Counted from the first letter of the stretch, positions 33,514 through 45,809 are shown. The stretch: DNA of 64,000 nt from Euglena gracilis (GCA_039621445.1 CP154956.1:90588482-90652481), one strand, 5' to 3'. Numbers and translations: made by a program. Notes: generated by a model from the sequence alone, not told the origin.

Positions 33514-34199
33514 GGGGGGGGGGGCAGGGTATTTCTTAAACCGGACCCCACCCTACACATACCCAAAACTTTTTTTCCAGCCAGCACCTCCCAGCCCCCC
33601 CCCCCAGGGGGGGGTCGAGTGGTAATGCCTTTTTCACATCCCTGAGATGCCGGGCTGGACCGAAAAAAACTTTCGGGGCAAAGCGCCGAAAGTTTTCAAA
33701 AAAAGGGTCCAGAATGCCATTTCTGCCTTTTGTTTATTGTCACCTCAAATTTTGGCTGAAACAGTCCAGCCAAACTGGATTTGCACTTTTTTTTTGCCTG
33801 TTTTCGGGTACCAGTCAGGTCCATCCCAGCAGCCAGGACCCCGCAGCCCCCCCCCCCCCCACCCTAAGTGCTCGGTGCTGGCTAGACCCCCCTGGGGGTC
33901 CAGCCAGCACCTGTTTCCAGCCGGCCTGCTGAATCCCCCCCGCCGGTGAGGAGGTCTTGACAAATTCCCTGGCACACTCATCCGACCCCCCCCCCCAAGG
34001 GAGGGGGTGGGGCACATGGCTCAAATTGCCAAGGCACTCTGGCGCCAAGGCATGAAAATGCCTGTTTCTCCCCAGGCACCCACCCCCCCCCCTCGAACAC
34101 ACCTGTCTCTTGAAAAAGAGATTAACTTTCAAATGAAAACGTGGGAGAAAGGTCCCCACGACAGGTTGGCGAGAGCGGTATGTGGAGGACAACTTGAGT

Positions 34200-34600
34200 G
34201 GGAGCGGGGGGGGGGGAATATGCAATTTGCATAATTTGCATTTTTTTGCATAATCAGGTTTTTCTGAAAATTGCATTTTTGATTTTTTTCCTTTGCATTT
34301 CATTTTTTGACTTGCATAATTTGAAGGGCCAAGTTGCATCCCCCCCCCCCCTGGTGGGAGATGCACATTGAGAAACCTATGGCCAGTCTGTGTTTTTTTC
34401 ACCAGAAAAAACCCCCTTGTCCAACACCCCCCCCCCCCTGGGTTGGTAACAGTCCGCGTGGCCAGCGCCTCGGATCTGCGCCACTGCCCGCGATCCTCTA
34501 TGACCCGTTCTGAAGTTGCATTTTTGCATTTTTTTTGCATTTTTTTTTGACTTGCATAATTTGAAGGGCCAAGTTGCAATCCCCCCCCCCCGGCGGAGGT
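34200..34600. other. Non-coding, TTGCAT-rich repeats
   Basis: Two near-identical blocks TTTTTGACTTGCATAATTTG followed by AAGGGCCAAGTTGCA and a C run occur at about 34306-34352 and 34545-34590. Between them is low-complexity DNA. No gene is supported. Confidence 0.5.
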
Positions 34601-35720
34601 CGCTGTGACGCGGTCCGTGGCTCGAGTCTGTTGCCTGTGGACGTAGCGGGGATGGAAGTTTCTCAAAACTACTCCCACCCGCTGACCTGGTTTGAGCTGT
34701 GCCCCCATTCCTCCTCCTCGAAAACCTGGCTCCCGTGAGGCTGACATCCAACCTGAGCCTGGCTTCAGTGGGGCAGCCTCTATTTCCCCCCCCTTGCAAG
34801 CCAATCATTCGTCAATGCCGTGGTTCTCAAAAGGTTCCGCCTTTTACTTCTGAAAACTCTGCAAGGGCCAACGCTGAGACTCAAAAAAAAATTTTAATTC
34901 AAAAAGTTTCAGAGGCGCCTCCAGGGTTTTTTTCCCCTGGCGGTGTCCAGGGTTTCGATATAACGAGGGCAGCCAGAGGTGGCGCCACCCGCTTTTAGCA
35001 CACTGTCCCAGAGAACTGGGTGATGTGCAACGGTCACTACCGCCCAATGCCCAAGCAGCCTTGGTGCATGCCTGTGTGCGACTTGGGCCAGGGAGGGTTG
35101 GAGAAAGAATTTTCCCAGCTATTATGTCCCATACTGTATACACTGTATGGTCTGCAGCCCAACTGGAAGCTGGGGGAAAAGGTGCTGGCCACCCTCCCCC
35201 CAGGGTTCCATATGAGGTGAGAAGGGGTAGGACCCCCCCCCCCCCACGGTCCAGGAAGTGGGTTAGGGTCAGGGTTAGGTGAAGGGGGGACAACCCCCCC
35301 CCCCAACTGAACAGTGGCACGGTCCAGGTGACCCATTTTTGGCCCGCCGTGAAGACTTGGTGAGCTTCAGCTCCCCTCCAATGGCGGCCATGGACCTGCC
35401 ACCGGCGGAGAAGAGGTCCCACCCCGCCACCCTCCCCCCCCCCAGGTCGAGGAAGCAACTGTTTTCCAGCCAGCCGGCTGGACTCTGGGGACTCCTGGGG
35501 GTTGAAATTCCCTCCTGCCTCCCCAAGGTATTGCTTTAGGATCTTTGTATTAATTGAGTTCTTTGCATTATTTGTTTTGCATTATTTGTGTTCTTTGTCT
35601 TATTTGTTTTGTCTTATTATATTATATTATACTATTTTGTATATATTATTTGCCTTCATGTTGTTTTGGATTCAGGATTTTCCCCATGGCCCATGGGTTT
35701 CCCCGTCTTTTCTTCGATAG

Positions 35721-35862
35721 ATTTCCCCCCATTCTCGCGGCTGAAATCGCAGCCCAACCCCGCAGGGCCCGCGGCCTTGTCAACCTTCCCCCACGGCACC
35801 CTCTTCCAGCCAGCAGCTATGGGAAAGGCGGACATAGCGTTTTTGTGGCAAATGGATAAATG
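35721..35862 (+). CDS. Exon, unknown
   Basis: cttcgatag| and |GTAAAC bound a frame FSRLKSQPNPAGPAALSTFP, then MGKADIAFLWQMDK, ending in phase 2. The next exon starts with the required single base. Confidence 0.45.
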
Positions 35863-35968
35863 GTAAACAACAAATTGGCGGACATGGCGTAAATAGCAAA
35901 CGGGCAAACGTGATTTATGTGTAAGCACATAAATAAATGAATGGGTGCGTCCTGTCCTCTCGCCACAG

Positions 35969-36161
35969 CGCCAGGCCAGCGCCGCCGGTTCCCACCACCG
36001 GCCTCTCGCACTGCTTCCTGGGCCCGCAGCTCTCGAGGGGCCATAAGGCTCCTCCCCATGAGCGGTTGAGCTGCGACCTCTGCCTCCGCCTCCCCTGCCC
36101 CCCTGGCCTGGGCCCGCTGCGTGGCTTGGGGCGCTCACCGATGCCAACGGTCTCAATCTGA
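35969..36161 (+). CDS. Terminal exon candidate, Cys-rich
   Basis: ctctcgccacag| is a strong acceptor. The frame reads ARPAPPVPTTGLSHCFLGPQ, then HERLSCDLCLRLPCPPG, and ends at TGA, unless it is spliced at GTGGCT about 36120. It is in phase with 35862 across a 106-nt intron. Confidence 0.5.
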
Positions 36162-37319
36162 CCCCCCCCCCCTGGGAAGTTGTCACCACCGTCACCCCCC
36201 CCCCCAGGGAAGAATGGGAATCAGCCAAACAGCCAGGGTGGTGGGTGGGGGGGGGGGTCGACCACCTCCCCACCACCTCCTCCCGTATTTCCGGGGAGCA
36301 CCGATTTTCGGTCGATCAAATAGTCGTCAAATAGTTGTCCTGGCACCAAAGGCGCCGGGAAAATTTGTTTAAAAAATCTGTGAAAATGCTGTGATGGGTG
36401 GGGGGTCGACCACTCCCCATCAGGCTTTCCCGTACCGCCCTGCTCCCCCCTGTGTTATTGCACCCTCCCCCTGATTATTGACCCCCTGGCTGTTGGGCCC
36501 AACTTGACCCCCTCCTCTGTTGGGCCCAGCTTGACCGGCTCAATGGCAGGGGGGAGACAGATTTGCTTGAAAGTCCATCGCAGAGCCCCGGGTAGGTCAT
36601 CCGTGTAGTTGGTACCGGCTGGCTTGTCTAGTGATGGCTTCCGGGGGGTGCTTGAACAAAAGCGACAGGAGTAACTTTTTGAGGGACACAGGTCCAGGAG
36701 ATGGTACAGGAGATGAAACGGGATCGTCGTTGGCGTGTTTACGTGGAGAAAGAGGTTCTTGGGTTATTTTGTGTGGCACGAATCCCAGGAAGAGGCGGGA
36801 GATGGTTGATCAAATCAGGAGTAAAACAAGGTCAGAAAATGTCGATTTCTCACCTTAAAGTGGGAGAGTAATATCAAAGGTGCGAGGGCATCAGGCCAGC
36901 AGAACAAGGAGCGTGCCAACACGTGGTCACTTTTCAAACTCAACCCAAGATGGTCAGTCAAAAACAGCCAGGGGTGTGTTTCAGCCAGGGGTATGTGCAT
37001 GCTAACCAAAACCGTCATATCAGCTTATCCTGACACATGCCCTAAATTATATATCCGTGTACCATTCAAAAAGAAAAACTCTCAAGCCAGATTTCAAAAT
37101 GATTGGCAACTCATAAACTCCCCCCCCCCGAGAATGTGGCTCAATGGGGTTTGCATTATTATGTGATTTCTGCACATCGAAGGGAAGAGGTTGGGTGGGA
37201 GGAGCCCCCCCCCCCTCCCAGGCGAAGGGTGTCTCACCAGTGCTCCCCAGAGCCCCACCGAGATGGCCGGAGAAAGTGACTGGCTGGTCTGGGCTTCTGG
37301 GCGGTTTCTCGCGACACAG

Positions 37320-37373
37320 AAGGCCTGCGGGTGGCGAACCGGACCGCCAACACCGCGACGCGCAGCGCAATGC
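37320..37373 (+). CDS. Very short exon candidate
   Basis: tctcgcgacacag| opens a frame GLRVANRTANTATRSAM with nearly all G/C-ending codons and a GTTGAG donor. The length (54 nt) is small, but the codon pattern is striking. Confidence 0.4.
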
Positions 37374-39203
37374 GTTGAGACACCCCACCCCGCTGCTGTT
37401 CCCGGGCTGCATATGCTGTTTGGTGGCCCCCAATTTTCGTTTCCCCCCCAATTCCTCTCCAGGGCCGAATGAGGTTCTGAAATCACGATCAGGGGCGGGG
37501 TGTATGTCAGCCTCGCGTTGTGTCCCGCGGTATGCCAGCAAAGATTTGTCACCCCTGCGCAATGTTCACCCCCCTGCCCTAGTTTTAAATTCTAAATTGG
37601 CACCCATCTTTTTTCCCCAGGGTGAGTAGCTGTGTAACTTCCCACTCATAAACCACCAAAGGATTATCCCCCCCCCTTGTAAATAAAAGTGAAAAGTTTT
37701 TTTTTTGCCCTCAATTTACCCCAAATGCGATTTCCCCCCAATTTTTCTGTGATCCTCATCAAAGATTTGCCATTTTGACCTCCAAGAATGGGAATTGTTT
37801 GGGGAGGTCAGATTTTCACCAACAAACGACTTCCAACCCCCCTGGCTGAGCCGCCAAGTGGGATCCAAAAACCGCACGGTGTTAAAATGTGGGGGCTAAT
37901 TTTGTCCTGGAAATATTTTTATCATCCCGTTGTCCCTCAGCCCTGCCTCTGCACAACCCCCACACATCTTCTGTGCACGCAACACGTCCGCTCCGGCCCA
38001 ATTCTGATCCAGGGTTGACCCCCCCCAATTCCCTGCCGAGGAGGTGCGGTGCGCTGTGTCCTGTTGTGGACTCCAGTTCAGTTCCCATACCCAGATCTGG
38101 ATTTGTTTTGCTCATAAGTTCTGCATTGAAAAACAACGCTGTCGAACCTGGCTTTGAAAAAAAAAAAAAGAGCGGGATGCCCCCCTCCCCCAAAAGTGTG
38201 GACTTTCCGGGACCCAAGTTTTTCAAACCCTTGAGGTGCGCATGTTTTTGGATGGTGCCAAAAAATCGCGGATTGCATAAACTTCGCCTGTGTTCAACCA
38301 TTTCTCCTTTTTTTCCCTGTGATGTCCAGCACATACATCTCTTTGAGATTTTGCAGAACACCACCCCCGGGTTTCCAAAAACTGGGGGTACACTTCCAAA
38401 AGTGTGCCCCTCTCTGAGCAAGGCCAAATACGAAAAGGGCCTTCATTCCGGATTCTGCGGTCATTTGATTCGCTGCGAACGCATTTAAATGCATTCGCTA
38501 CAAAAGCTGCCCAGAAGCGCTCCACCGGGCTCACCAAAATCGTTCTTTTTTTGCAGCTTTCGTCAAAGACTAAAATACCACAATAAAAAATTTTGAAGGT
38601 CCGAAAAGAAATCATTTTCTTCCACCCACGGTGATTCTGCACATAAATTCGGCCGTAGGCAAAATCTTTCGTCACAGAACGTTCTAGATGCCCCCCTCGC
38701 CTTACATTCAACCATGGACCAGGCCAAGAGCCGAGGGAGGTGGGGGCAGGGGCTGGTGGGTATATTTTTTTTAGGGGCTGGTGGGTTTTTTTTAGTTTTC
38801 ACCCCTCCCCCCCTCAGGGGGGGGGGGGAGGGGGGGGGGGTCTCTTGGGCCCCCCCCCCCCCCCCCCCCCGGGAGGTGGGGGTAGGGGCTGGTGGGTATA
38901 TTTTTTACGCGCCTTTGGCGCCGAAATTTTTGAAAGAGGTGCTATTTTTAGCATTTTTGGCCATTTTCGAGCAAAAATAGGTGGGTCCCCCAGGACCCCC
39001 CCCCTCCCCCGGGGGGCCCCAGCCCAGGGGGTGGGTGGGTGGGTGCCGACCCTCTCCCCCCCTTCCCCCCGGTCTTAAAAAAAAACCCTGGGTGCCTGGG
39101 TGGGAGGTAATTTCTGCGAGGGGCATTCTGTCTTTTTTTCCTCGTTAGGTTCGGTTAGTTCCTTTTCTTTCTTCAAAGTGGTTCATTTTCCCCCAGTCCG
39201 GTC

Positions 39204-39490
39204 CAGGCTTGTGCTTAGTCGGGTGCCTACCCCACGGGGGGGGGGGTGCTAGGGGCAGGCACCATATAGGCCCCCCCCCCGACCCCCGGGGGGGGGGGTA
39301 GGGTTTTGGGGGGTGCCTGCCCATAGCAGGAACCCCCCTCCGAAGGCGCCGAAGGCGCTGGGGGCCCGGAAAGGGCCATTTTCAATGAAAAATTTTCTGG
39401 GTCCCCCCGCCCCCCCCCCCCGGGGTTCCCTGCCTGGGTCATGTGCCCTCGGGCCCCCCCCCCCCCCCCCCCGGTCGGTAAGCACAACCT
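39204..39490. mobile_element. Non-autonomous hAT-like element, second CAGGCTTGTGC copy
   Basis: The left end CAGGCTTGTGCTTAGTCGGG is nearly identical to the element at 2747; the right end GGTCGGTAAGCACAACCTT has decayed. The flanks GTCCGGTC and TTCCGGGC agree in 6 of 8. The left flank is a tttcccccag acceptor-like sequence and the right flank is coding-like. Confidence 0.55.
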
Positions 39491-39579
39491 TCCGGGCCAC
39501 AGAACAGCGACCCACAGCCCCCCCTCGCTCCGTGAGGTCTGTGGAGAACCCACCTGTCTCACCGTACCCGTTGTCCTGA
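39491..39579 (+). CDS. Possible terminal exon right of element
   Basis: The frame reads RATEQRPTAPPRSVRSVENP, then PVSPYPLS and a TGA stop. Its left boundary is hidden by the element. Confidence 0.35.
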
Positions 39580-40354
39580 CCACTGATGCATAACCTCCTG
39601 TAAGGGAGGTGCCCCTACTCGGTCAACGGTGCAGGGACCCTCTCATCACAGGGACATGGGGGGATGTGGACGTAGTTTTTTCTTGTGAGAAATCTGAACA
39701 CACACAAACCACCCTTGGGTGTTGTGTTGCGTGTTACGTAGTGTACGTTAGAATGTATGTGTTAAGTTGTGTGTTATGTTGTGTCTGTTAAGTTGTGTGA
39801 ATGTTGTGTGTGGTGTGAGTGTGTGTGTCTGCGTATTGGGGGGCACACTGTCCACGTCGGCCTCCAACCTGGCCAGCAAATGGTTCAGCCGGGCGTCAAC
39901 AAAGGAACAGGCAGGCTATCGAACAGCACAGAGCCATTTTCCCTTGTCCATGTACATCAACTTCCATATCCTCTAAAAATATGGTAGTGGACGGCTTGTT
40001 CCCCTTTCATTCTTCTAAACTGCACTGTGATCAAGCCTTCCCCCCAGAAGCACAGTTGCACTTATAGTGGACCGCCGCCACCTGCATTTCAATTTGTATT
40101 TGGAACAACGTTTCACTTCCACCTGCACCAATGTAAACAAGTTACCCCCCCCCCAGGCAATTGACGCCCCCGGGCAATTGACGCCCCTGGCTGTGCCGGC
40201 CAATTTGTCACCCCGGGAAATTGTCACCCCTGTCCGTGCTGCCCGATTTGTCGCGTGGCAATTGCCCGGGGGGGGGGGGTACTCAAAATGATAGGTAGTG
40301 GATCTGGTGCCATGCTCTGGAGGGGGTGATTCCTGCCGCTGCACTGCTTCTCAG

Positions 40355-40483
40355 TACAGACAGCCACAGCCTGAGGTCCTTCCTTGGACGGAGAAGGCGC
40401 GTGCATTTTTGCTGCGCGCCTGCGCCGGGAATCACGCCGCCGCGATGGCCAGCCTCCCTTCCCACCACTTTTCACCCATTTCT
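40355..40483 (+). CDS. Internal exon, ankyrin-like look
   Basis: gcttctcag| and TCT|GTGGGT enclose exactly 43 codons, phase 0-0: PWTEKARAFLLRACAGNHAA, then AMASLPSHHF. 'LLRACAGNHAAAM' is reminiscent of an ankyrin helix pair, but one partial repeat is not proof. Confidence 0.55.
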
Positions 40484-40879
40484 GTGGGTCTCCCCCTCCT
40501 TGCCCCCTGTCGTTAACCACAGGTTGAAGGATCGGTTCACTGGTGGGTCAGTTTCATTGGAGGGTATGAAACTGGCCTCTTTTTCGGAAGGTTTTTCACC
40601 CCCCCCCCCCGGGGTGCTATGGGCTGGTAGGGGGGAGGGGTAAGGGCATTTTCCACCCCCCCCACCAGAGGGGTCGAGTTTTGGGTGGGTGGCACGAAAA
40701 TAGCCAATTTCAAGGGAGAATTGGCTTGGTCCGCAGGCACCCGGGGGGGGGGGGGGGGGGCCTTCCACGGGCATGCACCCCATAGCACAAGATACCCCGC
40801 GGGGTTGGTAAGAAGAAGCCGGGCATGAAGGACACAGCCACCTTTTCTAACTCTTTTTTGAGCCCCCCCCCCCCCGGAG

Positions 40880-41023
40880 CCGGCCACCGCGTTCCCTCCG
40901 CCCCCATACTTGGCCCGCCCGCCCTCCCTGGATGTGGCCCAAGGTTCGCCGGGAGGACTTGACGCCCGCAGCAACATTCCCCATCGCTCCCCATGGGCTC
41001 GGGGCTGGGTTGAGACACGTTGC
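40880..41023 (+). CDS. Exon candidate
   Basis: The frame after a C run reads FPPPPYLARPPSLDVAQGSP, then GGLDARSNIPHRSPWARGW, with a GTTGAG donor. The left border lies in the C run and is not defined. Confidence 0.4.
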
Positions 41024-41275
41024 CTGTCTCCCCCAAGGAGTCTCGCTGGGACTGCCTGTACTGCCCCGTCTTGTATTTTATTCTCCTTTACAGGCTTCTT
41101 GTGTTGAATGCCAGTGGGTTCTGCCAGCACGTATAGAAATTGTCTGGGAAAGAAGTTCTTTAAATGAGATTGTGTGATTTAGTGTGATTTTTTCATATTA
41201 ATTCTCATTGGATCGCATAAAGTCACACTAAACCAAGTTTAATAAAATCGTCATATGTCTCCCTTGCCAACCATT

Positions 41276-41652
41276 TACCCCCTCAGTCCAAGGACCCCCT
41301 ATGATAATGACCATCTCCCCAGTCGGAGGACACCTTTTCGGAGGTTTGGTCAGATTTCTGGCACGGCACGAAGTACCTGGCTGAAGGTTTTTTCCACCCA
41401 AAGTTGACCAAAAATGCCATTTGGGGCAATTTTTGCGCAAATCTTTGTCAAAAATGTAAAAACCTTGCGACGCAATGTGCCGAAAGGAAATGTTTGACCT
41501 TTTGTCAGTCCGGGAATTTTTTTCTGGACCCCTTGTCTAACGACCGGCCCTCCAGTCGGAGACCTTTTTGGTTAGAAGCCTATGACCAATGACCCTCCCC
41601 CCCCCCCCCACACAAAGGACAGACATTGCTGGTCTTTGGACGGGGGGTGATA
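41276..41652. mobile_element. Palindromic TACCCC...GGGGTR element
   Basis: It starts TACCCCCTCAGTCCAAGGAC and ends GTCTTTGGACGGGGGGTGA. It shares the GGAGGACACCTTTTCGGAGG block with the copies at 4535, 16203 and 18999. Confidence 0.55.
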
Positions 41653-42021
41653 AATGGGCCAAGTCTGCAATTAATTTGCAAAGGAGTTATCGAGGGATGT
41701 TGCTTTCCAAGGCTGTACCCACCACAACTCGCATTCCCATCTGTCGCACACATTTGTGTTGTTTTTTTTTACCACGTTAATTATGACGATCAATGCACGC
41801 CATCTGTTGCCTCTCAAGCCAGAAAAGACGCAATCTGCTCTGAAAACCCAGAATTTTTTCTGCAAAACCGGAAATTTTGGCCCTGAAAAGAAAACAGGTA
41901 AAAACGCGTAAAACCACGTCAACTCACATATGGAATGGGTATCTAGCAAGTTTTTTTGAAACGCCCTGCACACACACAACAATGCACAACACACACACAA
42001 ATATATGCACACACACACATA

Positions 42022-42140
<119 letters not shown>

Positions 42141-42173
42141 CGGTGAGGACTGTGCCCCAGAGGCCTGGTGCAG

Positions 42174-42295
42174 TGTCTGCCGACGGGCTCTTGCGCTTTG
42201 AATTACTACGCCCCCGCCTGCTGGCCGCCGCAGGGGGAGCCATGCGGCACCGAGCCACGCCGACCCCCCTGCGCGGCGCCAATCTCCGCCCTTAA
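42174..42295 (+). CDS. Terminal exon candidate
   Basis: cctggtgcag| opens a frame SADGLLRFELLRPRLLAAAG, then GAMRHRATPTPLRGANLRP, ending at TAA. An overlapping minus frame is also open, so the strand is not certain. Confidence 0.4.
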
Positions 42296-42570
42296 CCTCC
42301 AGCCCATGGCCCGGCCTAGGGCGGTCGACCAGTTCAAAGCGGAGAGTGGACGACCAAAAAGCGCTCAATGTGTACACCATCCGTGTTTCGATTTGATAGC
42401 TTTTTTCCTCCGGGGAACATAATCATCCGGGGAAAAAAAGTTCATAAATAAAAAAGGTGATGATAAATGTTGATGGCAATTCATGAATAACAATAATAAT
42501 TGAATGACAGAATAAGAGGACCACATGGTGCCACAAGGCGGTGCATTCCCGATCGCGGTCGCTCTTGCAG

Positions 42571-42678
42571 AGGTTTGGAGCGCAAGGCAGACGGCTGGCA
42601 TCCAGGGAACATGCACACTTGCCAACCTGGATAACTTCAGCGAAAAAGCCTGATTCCAAAATGGCAAAACATCCTTTC
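42571..42678 (+). CDS. Exon part, left of hAT-like element D
   Basis: cgctcttgcag| opens phase 0: RFGAQGRRLASREHAHLPTW, then AKKPDSKMAKHPF. It is interrupted at the duplication ATCCTTTC by element D. Confidence 0.55.
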
Positions 42679-42953
42679 CAGGGGTTTTTTTTAGTCGTGG
42701 ACCCCCGGGGGGGGGTGGGGGGGCCCCGGCCAACCCCCCCCCCCCCCGGGGGTCCCCCCAGAGGGGGGTGGGATATATGTTGCGTCGCCGAAGGCGCCGA
42801 AAATTTTTGAAAAGGTGCTATTTTCTACTTTTCACGATTTTTTCGGCCATTTTTTTGTGGGTCCTCCGGGACCCCCCCCCCCAGGGGTGGTCCCCCGGGG
42901 GGGGGGTGGGTGGGGGGAACCCCCCTCCCCCCGGTCTTAAAAAAAAAACCCTG
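42679..42953. mobile_element. hAT-like MITE, copy D
   Basis: It starts CAGGGGTTTTTTTTAGTC and ends GGTCTTAAAAAAAAAACCCTG-like sequence. The flanking 8-mers ATCCTTTC and ATCTTTTC differ at one base. The core CGCCGAAGGCGCCGAAAA and AAAAGGTGCTATTTT match the other copies. Element plus duplication is 283 bp, so it would shift the frame if retained. Confidence 0.8.
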
Positions 42954-42961
42954 ATCTTTTC

Positions 42962-43088
42962 CCAGATGTGCCATTCCTTGCCTTTATAATTTATCTTATA
43001 TTGGTTTTGGAAATCACGTAGATTGTTGCAGTTTCGGCAGGGTTATTATTGGGACAGCTGATGTCAGCTGTATTGGCAATGGCATTTT
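42962..43088 (+). CDS. Exon part, right of element D, hydrophobic
   Basis: With D and one duplication removed, the frame runs on as PDVPFLAFIILYILVLEIT, then TAG (43019-43021). After TAG the same frame stays open with IVAVSAGLLLGQLMSAVLAM, then AFLSYP. Both parts look like membrane segments, so the TAG may be a mutation, an error or a recoded codon. Confidence 0.45.
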
Positions 43089-43093
43089 TGTCT

Positions 43094-43200
43094 TACCCGC
43101 CCCCCCCCCCTTGTCGTACGACCACCCCTCATTTACGACCACCCCCCGGTCACAGGTTGCAGGAACCCGGTCGTACGACAAGGGGGGGGGGGGGCGGGTA
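43094..43200. mobile_element. Short palindrome TACCCGCC...GGCGGGTA
   Basis: A 107-bp segment has inverted ends: TACCCGCC...TTGTCGTACGACCAC on the left and GGTCGTACGACAAGG...GGCGGGTA on the right. It resembles the longer TACCCC...GGGGTA family in design but with a different inner word. Confidence 0.6.
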
Positions 43201-43890
43201 GTTTGTGCACACAACATTTTTTTCGCCGCATCCTCAGCAAACAAAAACCACATTTTTGAACCTCGTGTGTGCCATGGGCGTTTTGTTTCTTTTGTCCACC
43301 GCGTGCGCCGCAGCAGCTGCCGATCAGTTGCCACGAGTCTTTGGTGAGATTTTTTGTGATTCGGCGCCGCGTCGCTGAGTAAAGCTTGAGTTTGCGCCAG
43401 TGCAGTAACCCCCCCCAAATAACACCCCCCCCCTGTTTTCCTTTGGTTTTCCATGTAAAAATAACACCCCCCAAATAACACACCCCCCCCTGGGGCCCCA
43501 GTTCGGGTGCCCAAATAACACACCGGGGGGGGGGTGTTATTTTGGGGGGGTTTACTCAATGGGCGGGTTTTTTTTCATTTACACCGCCACTCAAGGACCG
43601 CCCCAAGAATTTACCATCCCAGCACCTTAAACAAAACATCTGGAGCAAAAAAATGGCCAGAAGTCGACATTTCTCAGCGTAATATCTCGGGGAAGAAAAT
43701 GGCATCTCGGGGAAGAATTTCTGGCATCCTTGGACCGTTGCCCATCCTCCCAAAGCTTCAAAAAAATATTCTTTTCTGGCTTTAATTTTTGACTCCTTTC
43801 GAGCCGTGGATCGGCCGTCTGCCAAGTTGAGGGCTGCCTGGTCCTCAACTTGCTCTCCGCGGTGCACTGACAACAACGTATGGTTTACAG

Positions 43891-44052
43891 GGGTTTTAAG
43901 TTCCAGGGGGTTGCTTCCAATCCCCTGTTCTGGATCGATTCAAGTCCGGAATTCTCCGGTTGGACGGGAAAGGGCACCGTGGGGCACGACGGCCGAACCC
44001 TGCCATACCTCCCCGCCGCCAACTCTCAGGAGGGCAGCCTGTTTTGCCTCCG
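43891..44052 (+). CDS. Exon, unknown
   Basis: tggtttacag| opens a frame VASNPLFWIDSSPEFSGWTG, then TVGHDGRTLPYLPAANSQEG, ending at GTGTCC in phase 2. Protein-like composition; no family recognised. Confidence 0.5.
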
Positions 44053-44778
44053 GTGTCCCTGTCCATCAGCCATTAAGGTCCAACGGCGGGCGCGATGTCC
44101 AATGAGACACAAGAGGGATCACTGTCATACTGTCATGTTTTTTTTTAAATTGAACACACACACACACAGACATGTTCGCACGCACACAGGCACGCCCAGA
44201 CACAAGGCACACATAACAAAATATTATTATTTATTGACCCTGGTTATTGACCCCCTGGGCTGTTGGGCCCTACGACCCCCTCTTCTGTTGGGCTCAACCT
44301 CACCCCCTGGACCCCCTTCTTCCCAAGATCTCAAGCTTGGGCTTGAAATCTTTCCCAAGATTTCAAGCCCAAGGTTGGGGAAAGTGCTGTTGGGCCAACC
44401 TCCCCCCCCCCCCCCCCGAAGTTGACCCCTCCTCTGTTGGGCTGACCTGACCCAGTCCGACTTGACTCAATTCAATAAATAACCCGAGGGGTATTGTATG
44501 TTTTATTGTATTATGTTATATTATATTGTGTTTTATAATAATGTTATATGTTTTCTTTGATATAGCATGTTTTTGTGTTTCCTTACATTATGTTATATAA
44601 TGATGTTGTATGTTATATTATGTTATGATGTTATCACAGTATGTTATATTATAATGTCATATGTTATATTATGTTTTAGTGGTATATTGTATTGGTATAA
44701 CGTTGGAAGCACAGCTCTTGCAATCTGGCAGGGGCGATTTCACACGCCTCTCCAAACCTGCCCCCCCCCTCCACGCAG

Positions 44779-44912
44779 GCACAGGGGCACCCCGATTAGC
44801 GTGCAATGCAGAGCTGCAGCACTTATTAGAGTTGAGCTCCGCAGGGTGTACGCAGCTGCCGGGCTGGGGCCCACGCAACCATGGCTGGCTCGACGCGCAC
44901 ATTGCTTCGGCA
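44779..44912 (+). CDS. Exon candidate
   Basis: ctccacgcag| opens a frame RLACNAELQHLLELSSAGCT, then QLPGWGPRNHGWLDAHIASA, ending at GTGTTA, phase 1 to 0. Leu-rich helix pairs are plausible. Confidence 0.45.
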
Positions 44913-45304
44913 GTGTTACGTCCCACCCACAGATCGATATTTTTTTCAACGGTTTGATGACCCAGGGAGAGTTCTCCGCGGGGATGGGGGGTCGGGCCAA
45001 GTGGGTCCCTTGAAGGGGGGAGTCCTCTATTTTTGGTGTGAAGAGCTCCTAAATTGACTCTCAAAAATGGGTCCCCCTGAGCCCCCCCCCCCCCCCGCTG
45101 AGGGCTCCCCCCAGGTCCTAAAAAGAACCTCTGCAGGACTGGCCATCCGATGCCGTGCTGATGGGCACTCGGAGTTTTGGGTGTGAGGAAGGTGATTAAT
45201 GTTTGGCTTGGGATGCCACTTCCCCTGGGACAGCGGTGGTCTTGCACATCGAGCCCCCAGCACAGTACCCTTCGTCTCCACCTCTGCTTTTTTCCTCTGG
45301 CCAG

Positions 45305-45480
45305 GTGTCAGCCGCCGCAGCCCACAGGGAAGCTGCACCCCAATTATAGTCCTTGCCGCACTACCAGCGCCATCAACTGAGAACGTCAACAGGTGGTGTC
45401 TCTTTACTGTTTGTGAACGTCTTCTCCCATATTCACTGCGAGACAGCTTCCCAGAAACCGACTTTTTTTTTTTACCGCCA
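45305..45480 (+). CDS. Exon candidate
   Basis: ttttttcctctggccag| is an excellent acceptor. The frame with longest extent reads SCTPIIVLAALPAPSTENVN, then RWCLFTVCERLLPYSLRDSF. A second frame ends early at TGA 45379. The 3' limit is unclear. Confidence 0.4.
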
Positions 45481-45686
45481 AGCTCAGTCACTTGAGGTGT
45501 TGCCGTGTCAATCAGTGCTGTGGCAGCCGGGGTTTTTTCAGGACCCTGGGGCCTGAATAACTCCCCCCGATGCCCCCCCCGGTCCTGCTTGGTCCTTGTT
45601 TGTTTGATTTTTTTTGTTTGTTTGAAATACCGCATGCGAATGGAAGCCCCTCGTTTCGCCGTGGGGGTCCGCCACGCCTCTTGCAG

Positions 45687-45809
45687 CTTCTCGCTACCCC
45701 AAGCCACACACAACACATATGGTGCATGTCGATGGTTCCAGACTTTTGGCCTGCCTGGGACGGACCCCACCTTCCCTGCTGCGGAGGGTTCCTCATTTTA
45801 ACCCTTGAT
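45687..45809 (+). CDS. Exon part, left of elements E and G
   Basis: cacgcctcttgcag| opens phase 0: ATPSHTQHIWCMSMVPDFWP, then DGPHLPCCGGFLILTLD. Element E is inserted right after this. Removing E, and then the element at 46103, gives the junction FLILTLDPPQGSGLLGPSQ, followed by a GTGAAA donor at 46967. Confidence 0.55.

Noticed and set aside
38747-39090. Another copy of the hAT-like MITE with a duplication
   Set aside because: The right end (GGTCTTAAAAAAAAACCCTG) and core match, but the left half is internally duplicated and no 8-bp duplication better than 5 of 8 is found, so I did not call its borders.
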